Shown in pieces: positions 34,395 to 42,839 of a DNA stretch of 64,000 nucleotides (its first letter is position 1; each line of letters starts with the position of its first letter). The stretch lies in assembly GCA_947588705.1 (NCBI GenBank), contig CANPYT010000001.1, positions 1 through 64,000 on the forward strand, written 5' to 3'. Below the pieces are notes generated by a model. That model was not told the origin of the DNA. It did no database searches and worked only from the letters and a program-made list of their open reading frames with translations. The stretch is from an uncultured Acetatifactor sp. GTDB lineage: Bacteria > Bacillota > Clostridia > Lachnospirales > Lachnospiraceae. The position numbers and the translations under genes were made by a program.

Positions 34395-37300
34395 ATGTAC
34401 AACAAAGTGTCAAAAGAACTGAATTTCGTGGAAAGAGAAAAGCAGGTGGAGAAGTTCTGGAAGGAAAACGATATTTTCCAAAAGAGCATCGAAAACCGCA
34501 GAAAAGGGCCTGTCTATACCTTTTATGACGGCCCGCCCACAGCAAACGGGAAACCGCATATCGGCCATGTGCTCACCAGGGTCATCAAGGACATGATCCC
34601 CCGATACCGCACCATGAAAGGGTACATGGTGCCAAGGAAGGCGGGCTGGGATACCCACGGCCTTCCTGTGGAGATCGAGGTGGAGAAGATGCTGGGTTTA
34701 AACGGAAAAGACCAGATCGAAGAATACGGCCTCGAACCTTTTATTGACAAGTGCAAGGAAAGCGTCTGGAAATACAAGGGCATGTGGGAAGACTTTTCCG
34801 GTACCGTGGGATTCTGGGCGGACATGGACGATCCCTATGTGACTTACCATGACGATTACATTGAGTCTGAATGGTGGGCGTTAAAGACGATCTGGGACAA
34901 GGGGCTTCTTTATAAGGGATTTAAGATCGTTCCGTACTGCCCCCGCTGCGGGACCCCGCTGTCAACGGCTGAAGTGGCCCAGGGCTATAAAGATGTGAAG
35001 GAGCGTTCCGCTATCGCAAGGTTTAAGGTAAAAGACGAGGACGCTTACATCCTGGCATGGACCACCACGCCCTGGACCCTGCCTTCCAACGTGGCGCTGT
35101 GCGTGAATCCGGCGGAGACCTATGCCAAGGTGAAGGCCGCCGACGGCTATACCTATTATATGGCCCAGGCGCTGCTGGACACGGTGCTTGGCAGGCTGGG
35201 AAATACGGCGGAAGGAACTGCCGCTTATGAAGTCCTGGAGACCTGTACGGGAAAAGACCTGGAATACAAGGAATATGAGCCTCTTTTTGACTGTGCCGTG
35301 GATATCTGCAAAAAACAGGGCAAGAAGGCATATTATGTGGTATGTGACACGTATGTCACTTTGACGGACGGCACCGGGGTAGTGCATATTGCGCCTGCTT
35401 TCGGTGAGGATGATGCAAAGGTGGGCCGCGCTTATGACCTGCCCTTTGTCCAGCTGGTGGACGGCAAGGGCGAGATGACGGCGGAGACAGGCTACGCGGG
35501 CGTGTTTGTGAAAGATGCGGATCCCATGGTGCTGAAGGACCTGGACAAAAAGGGCCTGCTTTTCGATGCGCCGAAGTTTGAGCACAGCTACCCTCATTGT
35601 TGGCGCTGCGACACCCCTTTGATCTACTATGCGAGAGAGTCCTGGTACATCCGGGAGACTGCGGTGCGGGAGGATCTGATCCGCAACAATAACACGGTGA
35701 ACTGGATCCCGGAGTCTATCGGGAAGGGGCGTTTTGGAAACTGGCTGGAGAACATTCAGGACTGGGCTATCTCCCGGAACCGCTATTGGGGAACGCCCCT
35801 GAACATCTGGGAATGCCAGTGCGGCTGCCAGAAATGCGTGGGCAGCCGGCAGGAGCTTGCGGAGCTGAGCGGGGATCCGGAAAGCGCCAAAGTAGAACTG
35901 CACAGGCCCTACATTGACGAGGTCACTTTCCCCTGCCCCGAGTGCGGAAAGACCATGCACCGGGTCCCGGAGGTGATCGACTGCTGGTTTGACTCGGGCG
36001 CCATGCCCTTTGCACAGCACCATTATCCCTTCGAAAATAAAGAGCTCTTTGAGCAGCAGTTCCCGGCGCAGTTCATCTCCGAGGCGGTGGATCAGACAAG
36101 GGGCTGGTTCCACTCCCTGATGGCGGAGTCCACCCTGTTGTTTAACAGGGCGCCTTACGAAAATGTGATCGTGCTTGGACATGTCCAGGATGAAAACGGG
36201 CAGAAGATGAGCAAATCCAAGGGAAATGCGGTAGATCCCTTCGAGGCGCTGGAGACTTACGGCGCTGACGCGATCCGGTGGTATTTTTACACCAATTCCG
36301 CGCCCTGGCTTCCCAACCGCTTCCACGGCAAGGCGGTAATGGAAGGGCAGCGGAAATTTATGGGGACCCTGTGGAATACGTATGCCTTCTTTGTGCTGTA
36401 TGCCAATATCGATAACTTTGACGCGACAAAGTACACGCTGGAATATGATAAGCTGTCCGTCATGGACAGGTGGCTTCTGTCGAGACTGAATACGGTGGTG
36501 GGGCAGGTGGATGAGGATCTGGACAAATACCGGATCCCCGAGGCCGGCAAGGCGCTGGACGACTTTGTGGACGAGATGAGCAACTGGTATGTGCGCCGCA
36601 GCAGGGAGCGCTTTTGGGCGAAGGGCATGGAGCAGGATAAGATCAACGCATACATGACCCTTTATACGGCGTTAGTGACGATCAGCAAGGCGGCAGCGCC
36701 CATGATCCCGTTCATGACCGAGGACATCTACCGCAATCTGGTGTGCAGCATTGACAAGGCGGCGCCGGAGAGCGTACACTTGTGTGATTTCCCGAAGGCG
36801 GAAGAGCGCTTCATTGACAGAGAGCTGGAGCAGAATATGCAGGAGGTGCTGGAAGCTGTGGTCATGGGCCGGGCATGTCGGAATGAGGCCGCCATCAAGA
36901 ACCGCCAGCCGCTCAGCCGGATGTACCTGAAGGCGGACTTCGCGCTCAGCGGATTTTATGTGGATATCATCAAGGAGGAGCTGAATGTAAAGGAAGTGGT
37001 GTTCACTCAGGATGTGCGGGAGTTCACCTCTTATACATTCAAGCCTCAGCTTCGCACAGTCGGCCCCAAATATGGAAAGCTCCTGGGGAGCATTCAGAAG
37101 ACGCTGGCGGCGCTGGACGGGAACGCGGCCATGGATGAGCTGAATGAAACCGGAAAGCTGTCCTTTGCCGCGGACGCGGCGACGGTGGAACTGACGAAAG
37201 AGGATCTGCTGATCGACGTGGCGAAGAAGGAGGGATATGTGTCTCAGGAGGACAGCCGTATGACGGTGGTCCTGGATACCAATCTGACGGAGGAGCTCGT

Positions 37301-37556
37301 GGAAGAGGGCTTTGTATATGAACTGATCAGTAAGATCCAGACCATGCGCAAAGAGGCTGACTTTGAGGTGACGGACCACATCCGGGTATCCGTCAACGGG
37401 AACGAAAAGCTGGCCGGGCTGGCGGAGCGCAACCGGGATTCCATTTCGGGCAAGGTCCTTGCGGATGAGCTTACAAGCGGCAGGGAGTACGCCGTCTCGA
37501 AAGAGTGGGACAATGTGAACGGGGAAGCCGTCACCATATCCCTGGAGCGGGTATAA
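34395..37556 (+). CDS. ileS: Isoleucyl-tRNA synthetase
   Basis: A 1053-aa class I synthetase charging tRNA-Ile. The HIGH motif lies in PPTANGKPHIGHV near residue 46, the editing domain includes WTTTPWTLPSNVAL, and KMSKSKG is near residue 603. The anticodon-binding region has DEMSNWYVRRSRERFW. The length is closer to the longer IleS2/eukaryote-like type (about 1035-1060 aa) than to the 920-940-aa E. coli type; that type tends to tolerate mupirocin, which is an inference here. The start at 34395 follows AAAGGGGA; the longer frame runs into the T-box terminator. Confidence 0.96.
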   Translation: MYNKVSKELNFVEREKQVEKFWKENDIFQKSIENRRKGPVYTFYDGPPTANGKPHIGHVLTRVIKDMIPRYRTMKGYMVPRKAGWDTHGLPVEIEVEKMLGLNGKDQIEEYGLEPFIDKCKESVWKYKGMWEDFSGTVGFWADMDDPYVTYHDDYIESEWWALKTIWDKGLLYKGFKIVPYCPRCGTPLSTAEVAQGYKDVKERSAIARFKVKDEDAYILAWTTTPWTLPSNVALCVNPAETYAKVKAADGYTYYMAQALLDTVLGRLGNTAEGTAAYEVLETCTGKDLEYKEYEPLFDCAVDICKKQGKKAYYVVCDTYVTLTDGTGVVHIAPAFGEDDAKVGRAYDLPFVQLVDGKGEMTAETGYAGVFVKDADPMVLKDLDKKGLLFDAPKFEHSYPHCWRCDTPLIYYARESWYIRETAVREDLIRNNNTVNWIPESIGKGRFGNWLENIQDWAISRNRYWGTPLNIWECQCGCQKCVGSRQELAELSGDPESAKVELHRPYIDEVTFPCPECGKTMHRVPEVIDCWFDSGAMPFAQHHYPFENKELFEQQFPAQFISEAVDQTRGWFHSLMAESTLLFNRAPYENVIVLGHVQDENGQKMSKSKGNAVDPFEALETYGADAIRWYFYTNSAPWLPNRFHGKAVMEGQRKFMGTLWNTYAFFVLYANIDNFDATKYTLEYDKLSVMDRWLLSRLNTVVGQVDEDLDKYRIPEAGKALDDFVDEMSNWYVRRSRERFWAKGMEQDKINAYMTLYTALVTISKAAAPMIPFMTEDIYRNLVCSIDKAAPESVHLCDFPKAEERFIDRELEQNMQEVLEAVVMGRACRNEAAIKNRQPLSRMYLKADFALSGFYVDIIKEELNVKEVVFTQDVREFTSYTFKPQLRTVGPKYGKLLGSIQKTLAALDGNAAMDELNETGKLSFAADAATVELTKEDLLIDVAKKEGYVSQEDSRMTVVLDTNLTEELVEEGFVYELISKIQTMRKEADFEVTDHIRVSVNGNEKLAGLAERNRDSISGKVLADELTSGREYAVSKEWDNVNGEAVTISLERV

Positions 37557-37576
37557 GGCAAGCATTAAGAAAAGAG

Positions 37577-37605
37577 TTGGAATTATTCCGATTATTTGCT
37601 ATAAT
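37577..37605 (+). promoter_or_regulatory. sigma-A promoter of glgP
   Basis: TTGGAA, 17-nt spacer, TATAAT, 45 bp upstream of the GTG start. Confidence 0.75.
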
Positions 37606-37650
37606 GAAGAAGATTTTTTATGCCACAAAGGATCGAAAGGAGATTGAAAA

Positions 37651-40191
37651 GTGAAGAATATAAAGAACAAAAACAACAGTGCGGCTGCGGCGGTTCCTGC
37701 CCCGGCGTCGGTAAAGGAGACTTCCAAAGCGCCAGCGTTCGACAAAGAGCTTTTCAAAAGAAGCGTCCTTTATAATATCAGGACACAGTACCGTAAGGAG
37801 CTGGAGGAAGCGACACCGCAGCAGGTGTTCCAGGCGGCTTCCCTTGCCATCAAGGATCAGATCATCCAGAACTGGATGGATACGCAGAAAGCCTATGAGA
37901 AAGAAGACCCCAAGATGGTCTACTATATGTCCATGGAATTCCTCATGGGCCGCGCCATGGGAAACAACCTGATCAATATGCAGGCATACAAGCCGGTGAA
38001 GGAGGCTTTGGAGGAGCTTGGGCTGGACCTGAACGTGCTGGAAGACCAGGAACCCGATGCGGCTCTGGGCAACGGCGGCCTCGGAAGGCTGGCGGCCTGC
38101 TTCCTGGATTCCCTGGCTACGCTGGGCTATCCGGCTTACGGCTGCGGGATCCGCTATCGTTACGGCATGTTCAAACAGGAGATCCGGGACGGTTATCAGG
38201 TGGAGGTGCCCGACAACTGGCTGGCGGACGGCAATCCCTTTGAGCTGCGCCGCCCCGAGTATACAAAGATCGTGAAATTCGGCGGGTATGTTTCCATGCG
38301 CACCGATGAGAACGGCCAGTGCCATTTCGTTCAGGAAGGGTATCAGGCCGTCCGGGCGATCCCCTTTGACCTGCCCATTGTCGGCTACGGAAACGGCATC
38401 GTAAATACACTGCGCATATGGGATGCGGAGCCCATGGAAGTTTTTCAGCTGGACTCCTTTGACCAGGGAGACTACCGCAAGGCGGTGGAACAGGAAAACC
38501 TGGCAAGGAACCTGGTGGAGGTGCTCTACCCCAACGACAACCATTACGCAGGAAAAGAGCTGCGGTTAAAGCAGCAGTATTTCTTTATCTCCGCGTCCGT
38601 GCAGGTGGCTGTGGAAAGGTACATGAGAAAGCATGACGACATTCACCGCTTCCACGAGAAAGTGACGTTCCAGCTGAACGATACCCATCCTACCGTGGCA
38701 GTGCCGGAGCTGATGCGTATCCTGCTGGATGAGTATAATCTGTCCTGGGATGAGGCATGGTATATCACTACGCATACCTGCGCCTATACCAACCACACGA
38801 TCATGGCGGAGGCGCTGGAAAAGTGGCCCATCGACCTGTTCTCCAGACTGCTTCCCAGAATCTACCAGATCGTGGAGGAGATCAACCGCAGGTTTGTGCT
38901 GGAGATCGAGCAGAAATATTCCAATATTTACGGAGTGGATGTGCAGGAGAAGATCCGCAAGATGGCGATCCTGTATGACGGACAGGTGAAGATGGCGCAT
39001 ATGGCGATTGTTGCGGGCTATTCCGTGAACGGCGTTGCAAGGCTGCACACGGAGATCCTGAAAAAACAGGAACTGAAGGATTTTTATGAGATGTACCCGG
39101 AGCGCTTCAACAACAAGACAAACGGCATCACCCAGAGGCGTTTCCTGCTGCACGGGAACCCCCTGCTGGCAGATTGGGTGACGGAGAAGGCGGGAGACGG
39201 GTGGATCACGGATCTGCCTAAGATCGCAAAACTGAAAGAGTACGCTGATGACAGCAAGGCCCAGAAGGAGTTTATGGAGATCAAATACAAGAACAAGCTC
39301 CGCCTGGCAAAGTATATCAAAGAGCACAACGGCATTGATGTGGATCCCAATTCCATTTTCGATGTACAGGTAAAGCGTCTCCACGAGTATAAGAGACAGC
39401 TCCTGAATATATTGCATGTCATGTATCTGTACAATGAGCTGAAGGACCACCCGGATAAGGCGTTTTACCCAAGGACCTTTATCTTTGGCGCCAAGGCCGC
39501 CGCGGGCTACCGGAATGCGAAGCTGACCATTAAGCTGATCAATTCTGTGGCGGATGTGGTGAACAGCGACGCTTCCATCAACGGCAAGATCAAGGTGGTG
39601 TTCATTGAGAATTATAACGTGTCCAACGCGGAGATCATTTTTGCCGCAGCGGATGTCTCGGAGCAGATCTCCACTGCCAGCAAGGAAGCATCCGGGACCG
39701 GCAACATGAAATTCATGCTGAACGGCGCCCTGACGCTGGGGACCATGGACGGCGCCAATGTGGAGATCGTGGAGGAAGTGGGGGCGGAGAATGCCTTTAT
39801 CTTCGGGCTGAGCTCCGATGAAGTGATCGGGTATGAGCAGCACGGCGGCTATAACCCCATGGATATTTACAACAGTGACGCGGATATCCGCAGAGTGCTG
39901 AACCAGCTGGTGGACGGAACTTATCATTCTGACAAGGAGCTGTTCCGGCCGCTGTATAATTCCCTGCTGAATACGCTGTCCACCGCCAAGGCGGATACCT
40001 ACTTTATTTTGAAAGACTTCCGGTCTTACGCGGAGGCCCAGAACCGTGTGGAGGCGGCCTACAGGGATAAGACCGCGTGGGCTAAGAGCGCGATCCTGAA
40101 CGTGGCGGGCTCCGGCAAGTTTACATCTGACAGGACCATCCAGCAGTATGTGGATGAGATCTGGCATCTGGACAAAGTGGTCTTAAAGTAA
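37651..40191 (+). CDS. glgP: Glycogen/maltodextrin phosphorylase
   Basis: An 846-aa GT35 enzyme releasing glucose 1-phosphate from alpha-1,4-glucan. The N-terminal half has MSMEFLMGRAMGNNLINMQA and ALGNGGLGRLAACFLDS. The pyridoxal-phosphate lysine is near residue 686 in EASGTGNMKFMLNGALTLGT. Length is typical. The start is GTG at 37651 with AAAGGAG 8 nt upstream. It is the degradative partner of the glgC-glgD synthesis genes 15 kb away and would also act on imported maltodextrins. Confidence 0.96.
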   Translation: MKNIKNKNNSAAAAVPAPASVKETSKAPAFDKELFKRSVLYNIRTQYRKELEEATPQQVFQAASLAIKDQIIQNWMDTQKAYEKEDPKMVYYMSMEFLMGRAMGNNLINMQAYKPVKEALEELGLDLNVLEDQEPDAALGNGGLGRLAACFLDSLATLGYPAYGCGIRYRYGMFKQEIRDGYQVEVPDNWLADGNPFELRRPEYTKIVKFGGYVSMRTDENGQCHFVQEGYQAVRAIPFDLPIVGYGNGIVNTLRIWDAEPMEVFQLDSFDQGDYRKAVEQENLARNLVEVLYPNDNHYAGKELRLKQQYFFISASVQVAVERYMRKHDDIHRFHEKVTFQLNDTHPTVAVPELMRILLDEYNLSWDEAWYITTHTCAYTNHTIMAEALEKWPIDLFSRLLPRIYQIVEEINRRFVLEIEQKYSNIYGVDVQEKIRKMAILYDGQVKMAHMAIVAGYSVNGVARLHTEILKKQELKDFYEMYPERFNNKTNGITQRRFLLHGNPLLADWVTEKAGDGWITDLPKIAKLKEYADDSKAQKEFMEIKYKNKLRLAKYIKEHNGIDVDPNSIFDVQVKRLHEYKRQLLNILHVMYLYNELKDHPDKAFYPRTFIFGAKAAAGYRNAKLTIKLINSVADVVNSDASINGKIKVVFIENYNVSNAEIIFAAADVSEQISTASKEASGTGNMKFMLNGALTLGTMDGANVEIVEEVGAENAFIFGLSSDEVIGYEQHGGYNPMDIYNSDADIRRVLNQLVDGTYHSDKELFRPLYNSLLNTLSTAKADTYFILKDFRSYAEAQNRVEAAYRDKTAWAKSAILNVAGSGKFTSDRTIQQYVDEIWHLDKVVLK

Positions 40192-40210
40192 GACGGCGGG
40201 AGATCCCTGG

Positions 40211-40230
40211 GCAGGGGCATGTGCCCCTGC
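40211..40230 (+). terminator. Hairpin between glgP and the hydratase gene
   Basis: GCAGGGGC-ATGT-GCCCCTGC is a perfect 8-bp stem 20 bp after the glgP stop. The nearest T-run (six T) comes 14 nt later, so termination is uncertain. Confidence 0.4.
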
Positions 40231-40287
40231 GTCATGGGAAGCGCGTTTTTTGAGAATCAGGCGGAATGGGAAGAGGAGGAACGCTTT

Positions 40288-42576
40288 ATGGTAACATTAC
40301 TGCAGGGCGGCGCCTATCTGGTAAACGGCGCGGAGATCGTGCCGGAGGGCACGGAGGCTGCTGCCGCGATAAAGGCAAAGACAGGAAAAGAGATTTCAAA
40401 AAAACAGGCGGCGGAGAATACCATCGCCTACGGCATTCTGGAGAGCCACAACACCTCCGGCAATATGGAGAAGCTGAAGATCCGTTTTGACAAGCTGACC
40501 AGCCATGACATCACTTTTGTCGGCATTATCCAGACCGCCAGGGCTTCCGGATTACAGAAATTTCCCATGCCCTATGTGCTCACCAACTGCCACAACTCTC
40601 TGTGCGCGGTGGGCGGGACGATCAATGAGGACGACCACATGTTTGGCCTGACCTGCGCGAAGAAGTACGGCGGCGTCTACGTGCCCCCTCATCAGGCGGT
40701 GATCCATCAGTTCGCCAGAGAAATGCTGGCCGGAGGCGGCAGGATGATCCTCGGCTCCGATTCCCATACCCGTTATGGCGCCCTGGGCACCATGGCCATG
40801 GGCGAAGGCGGCCCGGAGCTGGTAAAGCAGCTGCTGAACCAAACTTATGACATCAACATGCCCGGCGTGGTGGGGGTATATCTCACCGGCGCACCGGTGA
40901 AAGGAGTCGGGCCCCAGGATGTGGCCTTAGCCATTATCGGCGCTGTGTTCCGCAACGGTTATGTAAAGAATAAGGTGATGGAATTTGTAGGCCCCGGCGT
41001 GGCCTCCCTGAGTGCGGATTTCCGTATCGGCATCGATGTGATGACCACGGAGACTACCTGCCTGTCGTCCATCTGGAAGACGGACGAGGAGATCCGGGAG
41101 TTTTATGAGATCCATGGAAGGGAAGAGGAATACAAGCAGCTGGATCCGGGGGAAGTGGCTTATTATGACGGGATGATCCAGGTGGATCTCTCCAAGGTAC
41201 GGCCCATGATCGCCATGCCGTTTCATCCCAGCAACACTTATACCATCGAAGAGCTGAACGCAAACCTGATGGATATTCTGGATGAGACGGAGAAACGCGC
41301 ACAGGTGAGCCTGGACGGCGCGGTGGAGTTTCATTTGAAAGACAAAGTAAAGAACGGCAGATTCCTGGTGGATCAGGGGATCATCGCGGGCTGTGCCGGC
41401 GGCGGTTTTGAGAATATTTGTGCCGCGGCGGATATCTTAAAGGGGCAGTACATAGGCTCCGACGGCTTTACCCTGAGCGTGTATCCCGCATCCATGCCGG
41501 TGTATATGGAATTGATCCGGAACGGCTGCGCCGCGGCGATCCTGGAAACGGGAGCCGTGCTGAAGACAGCTTTTTGCGGCCCCTGCTTTGGCGCCGGAGA
41601 CACGCCGGCCAACAATGCGTTCAGCATCCGCCATTCTACCAGGAACTTCCCCAACCGTGAGGGGAGCAAGCTCCAGAACGGCCAGATTTCGTCCGTGGCG
41701 TTGATGGACGCCCGTTCTATCGCCGCCACCGCGGCGAACAAGGGCGTACTGACGCCGGCGACGGATTTTGACGGGGAAATCGGGAAGTACAAATATCATT
41801 TTGACAGCAATATTTATAAAAACCGCGTGTTCGATTCCCACGGCGTGGCGGATCCTGACGTGGAGATCCAGTTTGGCCCCAACATCAAGGATTGGCCTGC
41901 CATGGGTGAGCTGCCGGAGAACCTTCTGCTTCAGGTAGTCAGCGAGATCCATGATCCCGTCACGACCACCGACGAGCTGATCCCCTCCGGGGAGACGTCT
42001 TCCTACCGCTCCAATCCCCTTGGCCTGGCGGAGTTTACCCTGAGCCGGAAGGATCCCAACTATGTGGCCAGGGCGAAGGAGATCCAGAAAGCGGAGAAGG
42101 AGCGGATGAGCGGCGGCCATCCCTGCCAGGCAGTGCCGGTCTTAAAGGAACTGATGGGCGTGATCAAATCCCAGTATCCGGAGGTAAACCATACCAACAC
42201 AGGCTTTGGCTCCACTATCTTTGCGGTGAAGCCGGGGGACGGTTCCGCCAGAGAGCAGGCGGCCTCCTGTCAGAAGGTCCTGGGCGGCTGGGCTAACATA
42301 GCCAACGAATACGCCACAAAGCGGTACCGTTCCAACCTGATCAACTGGGGTATGCTGCCTTTCCTGATCCAGGAAGGGGAACTTCCCTTTCAGAATCTGG
42401 ATTATCTCTTCCTTCCCGGCATCAAAAAAGCTGTGGAGGAGAAAGCGGAAAGCATCACCGCCTACCGGGTAGGAGAGAAGGAACTTACCGGATTTGAGCT
42501 GCGCCTGGGAGAGCTTACCGACGAAGAGCGCCAGATCATTCTGAAAGGATGCCTGATCAATTACAATAGAGTGTAG
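40288..42576 (+). CDS. Aconitase-superfamily hydratase (YbhJ-like)
   Basis: A 762-aa protein of the aconitase family. It keeps [26 protein letters not shown] and the Cys pair in [20 protein letters not shown], consistent with a 4Fe-4S cluster and hydro-lyase chemistry. It differs from housekeeping aconitase (AcnA/B) and from isopropylmalate isomerase in size and N-terminus and resembles the poorly characterised YbhJ group. GAGGAGGAA precedes ATG 40288; the earlier in-frame ATG at 40219 lacks such a site. No TCA genes are adjacent. The substrate is unknown. Confidence 0.85.
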   Translation: MVTLLQGGAYLVNGAEIVPEGTEAAAAIKAKTGKEISKKQAAENTIAYGILESHNTSGNMEKLKIRFDKLTSHDITFVGIIQTARASGLQKFPMPYVLTNCHNSLCAVGGTINEDDHMFGLTCAKKYGGVYVPPHQAVIHQFAREMLAGGGRMILGSDSHTRYGALGTMAMGEGGPELVKQLLNQTYDINMPGVVGVYLTGAPVKGVGPQDVALAIIGAVFRNGYVKNKVMEFVGPGVASLSADFRIGIDVMTTETTCLSSIWKTDEEIREFYEIHGREEEYKQLDPGEVAYYDGMIQVDLSKVRPMIAMPFHPSNTYTIEELNANLMDILDETEKRAQVSLDGAVEFHLKDKVKNGRFLVDQGIIAGCAGGGFENICAAADILKGQYIGSDGFTLSVYPASMPVYMELIRNGCAAAILETGAVLKTAFCGPCFGAGDTPANNAFSIRHSTRNFPNREGSKLQNGQISSVALMDARSIAATAANKGVLTPATDFDGEIGKYKYHFDSNIYKNRVFDSHGVADPDVEIQFGPNIKDWPAMGELPENLLLQVVSEIHDPVTTTDELIPSGETSSYRSNPLGLAEFTLSRKDPNYVARAKEIQKAEKERMSGGHPCQAVPVLKELMGVIKSQYPEVNHTNTGFGSTIFAVKPGDGSAREQAASCQKVLGGWANIANEYATKRYRSNLINWGMLPFLIQEGELPFQNLDYLFLPGIKKAVEEKAESITAYRVGEKELTGFELRLGELTDEERQIILKGCLINYNRV

Positions 42577-42655
42577 GAAAGACCGGGAGAAAACAGAAAA
42601 GAAAATATATACAAAAGAAAACAAACCCCCAATTAGGATACTTATTTGGTAAGCA

Positions 42656-42684
42656 CAGACGTTTCGGCTCAGCCGAAACGTCTG
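42656..42684. promoter_or_regulatory. 29-bp perfect dyad upstream of the secreted pullulanase
   Basis: CAGACGTTTCGGCT, one base, AGCCGAAACGTCTG: a perfect 14+14 inverted repeat. As RNA it forms a hairpin followed by TTTGCG, so it may end the hydratase message. It also carries the GTTTCG/CGAAAC core seen near malE. Confidence 0.5.
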
Positions 42685-42724
42685 TTTGCGTTGCGAAAAA
42701 AGATAAATAAAGCGAAAAAGTTTC

Positions 42725-42738
42725 GGAAAACGCTTTCC
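42725..42738. promoter_or_regulatory. cre-like site at the secreted pullulanase promoter
   Basis: GGAAAACGCTTTCC matches 12 of 14 positions of TGWAARCGYTTWCW and overlaps the expected -35 region of the promoter with TATAAT at 42757-42762. Confidence 0.6.
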
Positions 42739-42756
42739 TAATCGGGAAGTCTATGT

Positions 42757-42762
42757 TATAAT
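42757..42762 (+). promoter_or_regulatory. -10 box of the secreted pullulanase gene
   Basis: TATAAT with a poor -35 (TTTCCT, 42734-42739, 17-nt spacing) inside the cre-like site. This fits a repressible promoter. Confidence 0.55.
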
Positions 42763-42839
42763 GATTCCACTGCAGAAAAATCCTGCCAATGGAAGGGGCA
42801 ATGACATTGGCAGCAGGAGAAAAAGAGGAGGTTTGTTTT

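Noticed and set aside
38566-40167. 533-aa open frame opposite glgP
   Set aside because: Antisense shadow of glycogen phosphorylase.
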